The notes beneath the pieces were generated by a model. The model saw only the letters and a list, made by a program, of their open reading frames with translations. It did no database searches and was not told where the DNA came from. The translations under genes and the position numbers were made by a program. This document shows positions 9,133-17,516 of a DNA stretch of 64,000 nucleotides, one piece after another. The DNA comes from Angelobacter sp036557225 (GTDB lineage Bacteria; Acidobacteriota; Terriglobia; Terriglobales; Acidobacteriaceae): NCBI GenBank assembly GCA_036557225.1, contig DATBHX010000055.1, positions 124,001-188,000 of the forward strand, in the 5' to 3' direction. Positions within the stretch are counted from its first letter, which is position 1, and each line of letters begins with the position of its first letter.

Positions 9133-9339
9133 TCTGTCCTCCTGAGTACAGCCATTGAACTCCAATATATTCTCCGGGCGCGAAAAGCGGCAGAGCTTTT
9201 TCCCAAGCTCGTCTGCTTACATTTAAGAATCAAAGTCATTGCCGTCTGTTGCCCCTGAGAGGTCGTCGGGGTTCGAACGAACACAGAACCGACTTGGAAC
9301 GGCGCAAGCCCGGGGCAATCACGACCAAAAGATATTTGG

Positions 9340-9381
9340 GCAAAAAAGAAAGTGGGCGCCGGTATAGGGGCGACGCCCACG
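9340..9381 (-). terminator. Orphan intrinsic terminator, minus strand
   Basis: GTGGGCG at 9352-9358 pairs with CGCCCAC at 9374-9380, and the minus strand continues CTTTCTTTTTTG. It lies 130 bases past the terminator of the sigma factor gene and 200 bases before the next minus-strand gene, so the transcript it ends is unknown. The stretch 9381-9507 has no protein gene and may hold a short RNA. Confidence 0.6.
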
Positions 9382-9507
9382 TGGGGGTACTGCGTATGTT
9401 GTTACTAGGATAGACGCAATATTCGCAAAAAAGTTTCGACCATCGCGCAAATTAACATAAATAAACACTCTTAAAGTTAATAACGCGCCTGAGAATTATG
9501 AACCCTT

Positions 9508-9540
9508 AATAAAAAACCCCTTCTTTTTCGAAGGGGTTGG
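9508..9540 (-). terminator. Terminator of the sigma factor gene
   Basis: AACCCCTTC at 9515-9523 pairs with GAAGGGGTT at 9530-9538 around a 6-base loop. On the minus strand it is followed by a T run. It sits 27 bases beyond the stop codon at 9567. The rest of 9133-9566 has no gene that I can support. Confidence 0.85.
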
Positions 9541-9566
9541 AGAGTAAGGAGAGAGGAGATGAATCA

Positions 9567-10076
9567 TCACAACATTCGCGAAACCAATTCCCGAATCTCA
9601 ACCCGGGCCTGATGCACTGCAAACTGCGATTCTTTTTCGTCGATGCCGAGCAGGCGCGCGATCCTCTGATGGTCGTAGCCTTCCACATCATGCAGCAGGA
9701 AAATTAATTTTTCAGTCGCCGGAAGTTGCACAACCGCGCGTTCCAAGTGCACGCGCTTTACATTGCCCCGAACGCTCCGGCTTTGAGGAACGCTCTTATT
9801 CAGAGTAAGGGCGCCAACCGATGTAAACTCACGAACTACGCTAAGAAATGCCTGATCGATATGCTCAGTTCTGGGGCTTGCGCTGGTAGCGAAGGCACGC
9901 AGGAAAACGTTAGCGGCCATTTGCTCCGCGGAAAGCTCGTTGTCGGTCATCCAGAACGCCAGTGAATAGATCCTGTGGCGGTGTTCGTTATAAATAGCTT
10001 CGTATTCTGCTGTGCGACTTTCAACGGCGGGAATCAGAATTCCCAAATTGCTCATCACACCCAGGCTGCTAGACAT
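9567..10076 (-). CDS. ECF-like sigma-70 family sigma factor
   Basis: A 169-residue protein with the two regions typical of ECF sigma factors. Region 2 is at about 20-65 (EYEAIYNEHRHRIYSLAFWM, then ELSAEQMAANVFLRAF) and region 4 at about 112-165 (LPATEKLIFLLHDVEGYDHQ, then RIARLLGIDE). Region 4 is well conserved, while region 2 lacks the usual acidic DAED-type run. I start it at the ATG at 10076, which has GAAGGTAGGT upstream; the frame stays open further upstream but without a ribosome binding site. No anti-sigma factor is encoded next to it, so how it is controlled is not visible here. It has its own terminator. Confidence 0.8.
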   Translation of the reverse strand: MSSSLGVMSNLGILIPAVESRTAEYEAIYNEHRHRIYSLAFWMTDNELSAEQMAANVFLRAFATSASPRTEHIDQAFLSVVREFTSVGALTLNKSVPQSRSVRGNVKRVHLERAVVQLPATEKLIFLLHDVEGYDHQRIARLLGIDEKESQFAVHQARVEIRELVSRML

Positions 10077-10298
10077 TTTTTGACCTACCTTCTCGGCCCG
10101 TTGAGGGTCCCCAGTTTTTTTACCGTCAGTCCAATCGAACATGAGGACTAGTGCAATCTGCTTGCCCAAGGAACGTAGGTCTCGATGAAGTTTTGCAATG
10201 AAATTAAGTCGTTTATTTACAATGACTAAACTGCGTTACCGGAGAGTATTTCAAAGTGCCGCAGAGAAGTCGAAAAGGAAGTGAGCTGAATTGAATCT

Positions 10299-10324
10299 AA
10301 TTGTGGTATCGCGGTACCACAATT
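10299..10324. repeat. Perfect 10-base inverted repeat between sigma factor and methyltransferase
   Basis: AATTGTGGTA at 10299-10308 and TACCACAATT at 10315-10324 form a perfect palindrome with a 6-base centre. It lies about 220 bases upstream of the sigma factor start and 60 bases past the methyltransferase stop. No T run follows on either strand, so an operator or a processed 3' hairpin is as likely as a terminator. The rest of 10077-10384 shows nothing else. Confidence 0.5.
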
Positions 10325-10384
10325 GGCGATCACTCTACTCACCACGAATTTAACCGAAAGTAAAATTTACTCTAAGAGGGGGTA

Positions 10385-11059
10385 TTACCGAACCATTAGA
10401 ACTTCGCGGATATTGTCGCGGCCGAGAAAGAATTTACGCGAAGCAAAGTCCTTAAAGAGGTTTTCAATATGGCGATTATTGAAGATACGCTGCAAACGGA
10501 ACCCCTGAATCGGCTCCAGTTCCAGGACGTCAGGTGGAACAATATGATGGCGCGAATACAGAGATTCCGGTCCTGCGTCCTTGGTATGGAAGAATGCCAG
10601 CAGATTGCCCTTAACCTTCAACATAACCTGTAAACGCTCCACCAAGGGCTTTACCAGGCTCTCTGGGAGGTAATCCGTGACATCCCAGCACAGAATCGCG
10701 TCAAACTGGTCAGCAGCGTAATTCAGGTTTTCAGCGAAGAACTTGGCAGGATCGATCTGGACCGAGCCATCCTCCTGCTTGACTGTATACGCCGGATCCT
10801 GAGATTCGCGCAGAATGTCCTCATTAAAGACCCGCGCACCGAGTCCCGTGATCAGGGCAATATTGTTCGGAGAGGTTGGACCAAGGTCGAGCACGCAGAT
10901 TTTTTGCTCGCCGGCGCTCTTGAGGTTGCGCAGCAGGTCGCCCAGGCCGATACAGCGGCGCGTGGTCCGTGGTGCAGTCTTGCCTGGCCCGGCAGACTTT
11001 GCCTGGGAGGCGTCTGCTCCACGGAACCATCGCTTGAGATTGTGACCAGAGGAGCTCAA
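10385..11059 (-). CDS. Class I SAM-dependent methyltransferase
   Basis: A 224-residue protein with a Rossmann-type methyltransferase fold. Motif I is VLDLGPTSPNN at about residue 55, and a motif IV-like FDAILCWDVTDYL follows at about 118. The substrate cannot be told from sequence. There is no ATG in the N-terminal region; the likely start is the TTG at 11059, with GAGGGG just upstream. It begins 17 bases after the bactofilin gene and is clearly co-transcribed with it. This neighbourhood suggests a role linked to the cell envelope or cytoskeletal polymer, but that is inference. The 10-base palindrome at 10299-10324 lies past its stop. Confidence 0.75.
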   Translation of the reverse strand: MSSSGHNLKRWFRGADASQAKSAGPGKTAPRTTRRCIGLGDLLRNLKSAGEQKICVLDLGPTSPNNIALITGLGARVFNEDILRESQDPAYTVKQEDGSVQIDPAKFFAENLNYAADQFDAILCWDVTDYLPESLVKPLVERLQVMLKVKGNLLAFFHTKDAGPESLYSRHHIVPPDVLELEPIQGFRLQRIFNNRHIENLFKDFASRKFFLGRDNIREVLMVR

Positions 11060-11076
11060 AGCCCCTCTAATTTACC

Positions 11077-11700
11077 TTATTTGGTATCCAAAAAGGAACC
11101 TTGTGTTCCTGGTGCAGCGTTGTACGTGATGGCGCCGGAGCTGGAACTGGAACTCACGCCGGTTCCGGCAGAAGCCGCCGCTGCCATGGGCTTAACCTTC
11201 TCTGTCTTGGAATCTTTTTCTCGATCGCGAATATCGATGGCGCCTTTGAAGAATGCCCCATCTTCAATCACGATGCGCTGCGTCGTCACGTCGCCGATCA
11301 GGGTGCAGGATTTGCGCAGTTCCACGCGGCCACCCGCGTTGATGTTGCCTTCCACTTTGCCATGCACGGTCAGATCGCGGGCTGTGATGGTGGCCTTGAT
11401 TTTTCCATTGGGGCCGATGATCAGAGCGTGGTCGCGGAGATCAACCGTGCCCTCAATTTCTCCATCGAGATAAAGATCTTCGCTCCCGGTGAGTTCACCG
11501 CGAATATGAACTGACTTGCCGATATGACCTACGTCTCCACGATGTGGTTCCATAACTTTAGGGGTCTCCTTCTGCGAGACCGGCGCTTGGGCCGGTGTTG
11601 AGGGTGTAGTCATGGCGGCAGCGAGGGGGGAAGCGGGCTGCGCAGGCTGTGGCGGGTTCACGCTCACGGGCTTGTTGTCTTCAGGACGTGCTTTCCACAT
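11077..11700 (-). CDS. Bactofilin (polymer-forming cytoskeletal protein)
   Basis: A 207-residue bactofilin. The central beta-helical domain is at about 60-165, with the characteristic run of short strands: GKSVHIRGELTGSEDLYLDG, EIEGTVDLRDHALIIG, GKIKATITARDLTVHGKVEG. It is flanked by a Pro/Ala-rich N-terminal tail and a Ser/Ala-rich C-terminal tail, as usual in the family. Bactofilins polymerise without nucleotides and help shape the cell or position envelope enzymes. I start it at the ATG at 11700 (MWKARPEDNK), which has AAAGGTG upstream; the reading frame stays open well beyond that but is not protein-like. It is the first gene of a two-gene operon with the methyltransferase. Confidence 0.9.
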   Translation of the reverse strand: MWKARPEDNKPVSVNPPQPAQPASPLAAAMTTPSTPAQAPVSQKETPKVMEPHRGDVGHIGKSVHIRGELTGSEDLYLDGEIEGTVDLRDHALIIGPNGKIKATITARDLTVHGKVEGNINAGGRVELRKSCTLIGDVTTQRIVIEDGAFFKGAIDIRDREKDSKTEKVKPMAAAASAGTGVSSSSSSGAITYNAAPGTQGSFLDTK

Positions 11701-11984
11701 GTTGCACCTTTTCTTTTGTTTTCGCTCTTCAGACCAATTCAAATTGACGTACGAGTTTTGTAACGCCTGTCGCAGATCAATCAGGATTTGCCAGTAGTTT
11801 ACTGCCGTCGGGAAAAATGAAGTAGTTACTCTAGGTGTGCACCGGAAAGGCAATCCAGTGCTTATTGGCGGCATCTACATGCTCAGTTTTTCGTATTTAC
11901 ATTAAAGTAAATATTAACTTTTTGGTTACGTATCACAGCATGACTGTAACAACCTTAATTTTGTTTGATTTACGAAGGAGAAAA

Positions 11985-12186
11985 AGCTTGAGAATTCCCG
12001 GCCAGTTTGGCCTCCGGTTTGCATTTAAGTAAAACGTCGACCGACGGAATGTCGCGGCCACAAGCGGGACCGAAACCAGGGGAACAGCGGTCCTGACTGA
12101 GGTTGCGACGAATCGAGCCAATGGGACTGCCTTTCCGGAAAGGTCGATAACCACGAGGCGGCTGCAAGGCCGCCTCTTCTTTTTTC
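11985..12186 (+). ncRNA. Candidate structured RNA with intrinsic terminator
   Basis: A stretch of about 200 bases with no convincing protein gene that folds into several short hairpins by eye: GGCCA/TGGCC at about 12000-12012, GGACCG/CGGTCC at about 12067-12092, and CCTTTCCGGAAAGG at about 12130-12143. It ends in a textbook terminator at 12155-12186. It could be a free small RNA or a leader controlling the exported protein gene that starts at 12344. I could not match it to a known class; a loose similarity to the 6S RNA core is not strong enough to claim. The rest of 11701-12343 shows nothing else. Confidence 0.35.
12155..12186 (+). terminator. Intrinsic terminator of the candidate RNA
   Basis: GAGGCGGC at 12155-12162 pairs with GCCGCCTC at 12169-12176, followed by TTCTTTTTTC. 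No plus-strand protein gene lies upstream within 2 kb, which is the main reason to suspect an RNA gene or attenuator here. Confidence 0.8.
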
Positions 12187-12343
12187 CCGCGATTCTCCCT
12201 TCCATCAGTCATCTCAGTTCATCTAAAAGGCAGGCCGTTCGGGAAGCTTCGGCAAAAGCCTGCCCGAGCGTTCCCGTGGTCTGGATGTAAAATGCAACTA
12301 GCTGCTGGTTTTTCGGCGTCTAACAATGTATCTGCTCGGGACT

Positions 12344-13246
12344 ATGAATTTCCGTAAGCTCTTGTGGAGTGTGGCTGGCCTCGTCTTCGCCGCAAGCTGC
12401 GTCTTTGCTCTGCAGCAGAACCACGCCGGCGCCGCGGAGACTATAACTCCGCTTCCTTCCAACCCGAACGATTACATGCGCCAGGTGTTGCAGCGCGAAT
12501 TAGATGCCCAGAAAAACGACCATACCCACTGGCGGTACCGTTTTCATCGGGAAGATGAGAAAGGCAGCCAGGATCGCGACGTCATCGACGCCAAAGAAGG
12601 CCAGATCGCGCGCACACTGCTGATCAACGGCCAGCCCCTGAACGCCGAACAGCGGGCCAATGACGACGCGCGCATGAAGAAGCTGGTGGAGGATCCTGGG
12701 GAGCGGGCCAAACGCGCCAAACGTGAAAAAGACGACGAAGACAAACTGACGATGATGTTCAAAGCCATCCCCGACGCCTTTATCTTTAAGTATGATGGCG
12801 AGGAAAACGGGCAAGTCCGGCTCACATTCTTCCCCAACCCGCACTACGATGCGCCAACGCGGGAGTTGCAGGTGTTTAAATCTCTCGCTGGCAAGATGTG
12901 GATCGATCGCGCCGCAGGCCGCATGGCGCGCATGGAAGGAACGCTTTTTGAAGACGTCACTTTTGGCTGGGGGCTTCTCGGCAGGCTCAATAAAGGTGGA
13001 ACGTTCTCCGTGGTGCAGAACGATGTGGGGCAAGGGCACTGGGATGTAGTCTCGCTGGACGTCACCATGTCTGGCCATGCAGTTATTTTTAAAAGTATCA
13101 ACGTAAAACAAAAGCAGCGCGTGACCGATTTCAAGCGAGTGAGCGACAGCCTGACAATCGCGGAGGCTTACCAGCTTTTGACAAAACCCGATGGCGCGGT
13201 TTCGGCCGTAAGCCATCCGAGCGCGATTAAACCCCCAAAAGACTGA
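12344..13246 (+). CDS. Exported protein of unknown function
   Basis: About 300 residues. I start it at the ATG at 12344, which gives a clean signal peptide (MNFRKLLWSVAGLVFAASCV); an ATG at 12326 adds six residues and is equally possible, and neither has a good ribosome binding site. The mature part has a charged helical segment (MKKLVEDPGERAKRAKREKD) followed by a beta-rich region with FKYDGEENGQVRLTFFPNP and KMWIDRAAGRMARMEGTLFE. This pattern resembles periplasmic outer-membrane lipoprotein-sorting-like folds in which the substrate is a lipid, but I cannot confirm that. A possible regulatory RNA ends about 160 bases upstream. Confidence 0.7.
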   Translation: MNFRKLLWSVAGLVFAASCVFALQQNHAGAAETITPLPSNPNDYMRQVLQRELDAQKNDHTHWRYRFHREDEKGSQDRDVIDAKEGQIARTLLINGQPLNAEQRANDDARMKKLVEDPGERAKRAKREKDDEDKLTMMFKAIPDAFIFKYDGEENGQVRLTFFPNPHYDAPTRELQVFKSLAGKMWIDRAAGRMARMEGTLFEDVTFGWGLLGRLNKGGTFSVVQNDVGQGHWDVVSLDVTMSGHAVIFKSINVKQKQRVTDFKRVSDSLTIAEAYQLLTKPDGAVSAVSHPSAIKPPKD

Positions 13247-13512
13247 GCAACCAGCGCTGAATGGCTCAGGAACTCTGCTCTTGTGGCCCTTTTTCGAGCA
13301 GCAACTCTGCCCAGCAACTCTGACGGCCTGTTCCGCAGCTCTGCTGAAACACAGTTCACTCCAGCGGCTTTTCACCAGTGGCAATCCTGGCTTTATTCCG
13401 TTCGCACCAGGCAAACCCGGCGGCATGTCCAGTTCTCTAACCTTTTAGCGCTGCTTCTGACTTACTCTCAATGGCCGCTTCTGCGGGCCAGAAGTAATTT
13501 AGGAGGGACCTA

Positions 13513-13986
13513 ATGAGAAAGGTATATCTGATCACATCAATTCTGTTGCTCTCGAGCGTTTGGCTTGTGGCGCAGAACAGCCCGACGCAAAAGCCGTCGA
13601 CCGACCAATCCAGTCCGTCGGCAACTTCTCCGTCACAGACTTCTCCCAGCACCACCACAACCCAGAGCACAACCACACAAACAACAGAAACTTCCAGCGG
13701 CACTTCCATTGAAGGATGCCTGAGTGGCTCAGCGGGAAGTTACACGCTTACCGATAGCACCGGAAAAGCCTGGCAACTGGCCGGCGACACCTCCAAGTTG
13801 ACTGAGCATGTTGGCCATCAGGTTCGCCTGACCGGGTCAGAAGCCGGTGCAGGATCAGCTGCTGGAAGCACAAGCGGCGCAGGCGCCGGATCATCCGCTT
13901 CTGCAGGTGGCGCGAGTGGATCACAGAACACCTTTACCGTGCAAAAAGTCAAGATGATTTCCAGCAGCTGCCCAACAAGCAAATAA
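13513..13986 (+). CDS. Exported Ser/Thr-rich protein with DUF5818-like domain
   Basis: A 157-residue exported protein with a near-perfect ribosome binding site (AGGAGGGACCTA before the ATG). A signal peptide (MRKVYLITSILLLSSVWLVA) is followed by a Ser/Thr/Pro-rich linker to about residue 63. A small beta domain then begins IEGCLSGSAGSYTLTDSTG, which resembles the DUF5818 pattern seen in many acidobacterial exported proteins. Within it is a Gly/Ala/Ser-rich insert (about 108-135). Two cysteines, one in EGCL and one near the end (SSSCPTS), could pair. Function is unknown. It is a single-gene unit that shares a bidirectional terminator with the glycosyltransferase operon facing it. Confidence 0.75.
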   Translation: MRKVYLITSILLLSSVWLVAQNSPTQKPSTDQSSPSATSPSQTSPSTTTTQSTTTQTTETSSGTSIEGCLSGSAGSYTLTDSTGKAWQLAGDTSKLTEHVGHQVRLTGSEAGAGSAAGSTSGAGAGSSASAGGASGSQNTFTVQKVKMISSSCPTSK

Positions 13987-14002
13987 CCAGCTGCGGTCTT
14001 TC

Positions 14003-14040
14003 GAAAAAAACCTCCGCGTTATGCGGAGGTTTCTTTTTTA
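14003..14040. terminator. Bidirectional terminator
   Basis: AAACCTCCGC at 14008-14017 pairs with GCGGAGGTTT at 14023-14032. It is flanked by an A run on the left and TTCTTTTTTA on the right, so it can end the DUF5818-like gene on the plus strand and the HpnI-like gene on the minus strand. Confidence 0.9.
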
Positions 14041-14045
14041 TTATC

Positions 14046-15179
14046 TCAGGGATTCACATGTAGTCTTCCATCGCGCAGTACGGTGCATTTGCGGTCGCGC
14101 CAGACGATCGTGTCGCCGGCAAAGCCGCTGATCCACACCAGCACTCCTAAAACATCCTGGAGCGGCAGCAGCCACCACTGCCGGCGGATGAGGGGGTCGC
14201 GAAGGACAAAGTGCGCGGTGGCAACCGCCGCCGCGCCACGCAAAACCAGAGTAATAAGAATCACCGGCCATGCGACATGGTATGTCGCCCAGAGCAGCAG
14301 CGCCCATGCCAGAGGATAAGTGAAGATCTGTCCCCAATAGCCGGCGGGCCGTGAGCGGCGTGTACTCCGCGCCCAGCGGATACGATGCCCGAAGTTGGCG
14401 AGCAGTCCCTGGCTGCCAATGCGGTGTTCAATCACGCACGAGGAGAGCAGCACTCCATGTCCTAACTCGGCTGCCCGCTGGCCGATCACGAAATCTTCGG
14501 CCAGAAAATCCTGCAGATAACTGAAGCCGCCCATGTCGTCAAGCACGCTGCGGCGTACTGCCAGCGTGCAGCCCAGGGCAAAACGCATTCCTTCCATCAT
14601 GCGCGCCACCAGGACTCCGCCCAGCAGCTCCGTGTTCATGCCAATGGCTTCCAGCCGCGACCACAAGCTTCGTCCAGGCACGGCAAGATAAGGACAGGTA
14701 ATCAGCCCAATGCGTTCATCCTGAAACTCCTGCGCCAGGCGTGCCAGCAGGCAAGGCTTGACGCGAATATCACTGTCGCTCATCACCAGCAGATCGTGCT
14801 TTGCTTCCCGCACCAAGCGGTTCAGGCTGTAGGCTTTGGCATTGGGGATGGGAGATTCTCCGGTGATGATCAAGCGCGCCTTCACCTTGCCGGCGTATTC
14901 GCCGATGATCTTCGCGGCCAGCAGCGCGGCAGGATCGTCTTCGCGATGTACGCCGAGCAGCACTTCATAGGCGGCGTAGTCCTGCACAAAAAAGCTGCGC
15001 AGATTTTCTTCCAGGCCTTCGTCGTAGCCGCACAGCGGTTTAAGAATGCTGATGGACAAGTGGTTTCCCGGGGCCGGCAGAGGAACCGCAAGATAACGTC
15101 TGGTGGCCACACAGATGAGTACACAATAAACGAGGGAACCGGCGAGCAGCACAGCGAATACAGTAGCGAGGATCACCAT
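14046..15179 (-). CDS. hpnI: HpnI-like glycosyltransferase (GT2/GT21, ceramide glucosyltransferase type)
   Basis: A 377-residue inner-membrane glycosyltransferase. One N-terminal membrane span is followed by a GT-A domain with SISILKPLCGYDEGLEENLR, the metal-binding DSD (about residue 134), LAEDF (about 229) and the RIRWARSTRRSRP motif (about 268) that mirrors the QxxRW box of ceramide glucosyltransferases. Several C-terminal spans follow. The same pattern is annotated in hopanoid clusters as HpnI, which adds N-acetylglucosamine to bacteriohopanetetrol. No hopanoid gene is visible here, so the acceptor could be another lipid; the symbol is therefore tentative. The gene starts at ATG 15179, seven bases before the end of the GT39 gene, so the two are translationally coupled. 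Confidence 0.7.
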   Translation of the reverse strand: MVILATVFAVLLAGSLVYCVLICVATRRYLAVPLPAPGNHLSISILKPLCGYDEGLEENLRSFFVQDYAAYEVLLGVHREDDPAALLAAKIIGEYAGKVKARLIITGESPIPNAKAYSLNRLVREAKHDLLVMSDSDIRVKPCLLARLAQEFQDERIGLITCPYLAVPGRSLWSRLEAIGMNTELLGGVLVARMMEGMRFALGCTLAVRRSVLDDMGGFSYLQDFLAEDFVIGQRAAELGHGVLLSSCVIEHRIGSQGLLANFGHRIRWARSTRRSRPAGYWGQIFTYPLAWALLLWATYHVAWPVILITLVLRGAAAVATAHFVLRDPLIRRQWWLLPLQDVLGVLVWISGFAGDTIVWRDRKCTVLRDGRLHVNP

Positions 15180-17059
15180 AATGCGGGTCCGATCTCCGTT
15201 GGGCTTGAGCCATCCGCAGTCGCGCCGGAAAGGCTGTTGGTCAAAACAAGTTTGCCGCCGCTCTCAGCTACCCGGTGCAGGTTCTGGCGGCCCACGAGCG
15301 CGCTCAACCGGGCCATCTGTTGTCCGTCCGTCACCAGATAAAAGCGCGCTGTACCTGACCAGGTACGTGCAAACTGAGAATCGTCAATGAAAACGCGGGG
15401 CGCATCGGGGGCGTAAGAGCCATACTCAAGATTGTTGATGCGACCGTTCAGAAGCAGAGCATCGCGGTTGGCGTAAAACAATACAGAAGAATACGGATAA
15501 TAGGCGCCGTCGATAATCAGACGGCCCTCGGGCGAATGAAGTAGAGCCTGCGCCAGCGGCCGCGACGATAAGTAAGGATCAAAAGCGACCAACGCCAATC
15601 GGCTGGCATGAAAAAACAGGACCATCATGGCTGCCAGAGCCAGAAACACTCGCTTGCCGCGCAGTAACCAAGCGCCCACGGCGCCCACTAGAAATGCGCC
15701 GGCCGCGATCGCCAATGGCAGCCGCAGGTAGGCCAACGACTGCAGGGTAAGATCACCCATGTGACCGAGCGACAGCGTGTAGGCCTCAGGATGTTGCTGA
15801 AGCGCGCTGGAGATATCGCCCGGCGTTGGCAGGTTGCGTACCACAAAAAGCGCGCTTCCCGCCGCCAACGCGGCCACCGTCGCGATTGCGGCCAGCGTCT
15901 TGGTAGAGATGTTAATCCAGCGTCCATCTTCCGCCATTGCGCAGCCCAGCAATAGCGCCAGCGCCGGATAAATGGGCATGGAGTAATACTCCTGCGTGGT
16001 TGAAAAAGTAAAAAAGACCAGCAGAAATCCTGCCCAGCACAACGCCAGCAGACGTGTCCGTCCGGCGCGGTCCACCGGCTTGTAACTCAATCTGGCCGCC
16101 GCCGGAAGATAGGCGCTCCAGGGAAAAAGCCACGCCAGGTTTAGCAGCCAGAAAGCCGCGCGTGGGACCGTATTGTAGTCATGCGGATAACGCAATCCCA
16201 GGAAGCGCAGCACGTGCTCATTCATAAAGTAGAACCAGAAAAAGCCGTGATACTCTCCCGGACCGCTGTGCATACTGAAATTGAAGTACGGCGGCATGCG
16301 CAGAGTTGCCAGAACATGCCAGGGCGCCGTGATCAAAAGAAAGATGAGAATTCCGGTTATGGGACGCAGGCTTCGCCAAGTGTGACCTGCAAAGAGCTGG
16401 TGCGTAAACGCCAGATAGAGCACCATGCCGGCAACAGGAAACACAACTGCGATCAACCCCTTCAGCAAAACCCCGACGCCCATCGATACCGCCAGCAGTG
16501 CGGCCCAGCGCGCAGGATGGCGCTCTTCACCGTCTTCATTCAACGCGCGCTGAAAGGCGAAGAAGCAGACGCACACTGTTAGCGTCAGCATGACGTCAGG
16601 GATCAGGATGCGGGTGAAGAGGAAAAGTCCAATGCAGGTCGCCAGCGCCAATCCTGCATAAAAGCCTGGTTCGCGGCCAAAGGCCCATTCGCCGTAGCGG
16701 GCCGTGATCCAGCACAGCAGAATGGCGGCAAGCGCTGTGGGGATGCGCGCCGCCCAATCATGCACGCCGAACATTTTATAACTGACAGCGATCAGCCAAT
16801 ACGGAAGCGGGGCCTTTTCCATGTAGGCTACGCCGTCAAGATGCGGGATGACCCAATCGCCGGACTGGATCATGTTGCGAGCGATCTGTGCATGCACAGC
16901 ATCCACATCGTCCATCAACGCCGGAGGGGAAATAATGCCGGCCGCAAATATCAAAGCGGCGACTAGCAGCAGCACCATCTCATAGCGCCGCCACGACAGC
17001 GCAGATGAGTGCGTGCTGGTTTCCACGGCAGGTTCCGTTTGTTCTAAGAGTCCGCTCAC
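15173..17059 (-). CDS. GT39-family membrane glycosyltransferase (ArnT/PMT-like)
   Basis: A large multi-spanning glycosyltransferase of the ArnT/PMT_2 type. The first periplasmic loop has the expected acidic pair in PPALMDDVDAVHAQIARNM and then MEKAPLPYWLIA. About a dozen hydrophobic segments are visible, followed by a soluble C-terminal domain. Relatives use polyprenyl-phosphate sugars to modify lipid A, proteins or glycans. The start is uncertain: I give the GTG at 17059, some 30 residues before the first membrane span, with the ATG at 16978 as the alternative; neither has a strong ribosome binding site. The frame stays open further upstream but that part is not protein-like. It is the first gene of a two-gene operon with the HpnI-like enzyme. 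Confidence 0.75.
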   Translation of the reverse strand: MSGLLEQTEPAVETSTHSSALSWRRYEMVLLLVAALIFAAGIISPPALMDDVDAVHAQIARNMIQSGDWVIPHLDGVAYMEKAPLPYWLIAVSYKMFGVHDWAARIPTALAAILLCWITARYGEWAFGREPGFYAGLALATCIGLFLFTRILIPDVMLTLTVCVCFFAFQRALNEDGEERHPARWAALLAVSMGVGVLLKGLIAVVFPVAGMVLYLAFTHQLFAGHTWRSLRPITGILIFLLITAPWHVLATLRMPPYFNFSMHSGPGEYHGFFWFYFMNEHVLRFLGLRYPHDYNTVPRAAFWLLNLAWLFPWSAYLPAAARLSYKPVDRAGRTRLLALCWAGFLLVFFTFSTTQEYYSMPIYPALALLLGCAMAEDGRWINISTKTLAAIATVAALAAGSALFVVRNLPTPGDISSALQQHPEAYTLSLGHMGDLTLQSLAYLRLPLAIAAGAFLVGAVGAWLLRGKRVFLALAAMMVLFFHASRLALVAFDPYLSSRPLAQALLHSPEGRLIIDGAYYPYSSVLFYANRDALLLNGRINNLEYGSYAPDAPRVFIDDSQFARTWSGTARFYLVTDGQQMARLSALVGRQNLHRVAESGGKLVLTNSLSGATADGSSPTEIGPALW

Positions 17060-17516
17060 AACGATTAGCGCAGCCCTTCTACCATAATTTTCGCAGATGC
17101 TCCGGAAGCGAGTGCGGCTGCTGGTGCAGAGTGGCGGTATTGTTTGCCAGCCGTCTTTATCTTGAAAACAGGTACCCCACAAAAGTTGTAAATGATTCCA
17201 GCCACGGGCGGTAGACGGGATTTGTAAAAAACTGTAAACGCATGCGCAAATATTCATCAAGCCAAGGTCCATCAGTACAGGGAGGCAGGAATCAAAAGGC
17301 CATGTCCGCGACACTGCAATACGGCAAAAAGAAATGTAAAGCGTGTGTTTTCCAGCGCTTTCCAGTTGTAAGATGATTTCAGAATCGGCGGCCGTATTTA
17401 GCAACTCAGGTTACGGCCGTCGAAACATCAGCTCAGAACTGGTGTTTTTGCCTTGAAGAGCGGGCCTCAATCACTTACATGGCCGAGGTGATATCGAGGT
17501 CAACGGAGAAAAGGTC
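17060..17516. other. Divergent intergenic region with an 8-base inverted repeat
   Basis: No gene is visible. Both flanking genes point away, so their promoters should be here. CGGCCGTA at 17389-17396 and TACGGCCG at 17412-17419 form a perfect inverted repeat with a 15-base spacer, about 100 bases before the start at 17517. It could be an operator; I see no clear -35/-10 pair. Confidence 0.4.

Noticed and set aside
9111..9380. Minus-strand frame of 89 codons upstream of the small membrane protein
   Set aside because: It overlaps a terminator hairpin and has no ribosome binding site or protein-like features.
11933..12205. Overlapping short frames on both strands in 11835-12212
   Set aside because: Composition is not protein-like and they cross a terminator; an RNA is a better explanation.
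12500..13426. Long minus-strand open frame (308 codons) over the exported protein gene
   Set aside because: It has no ribosome binding site and no domain; the plus-strand product has a signal peptide and a protein-like composition.
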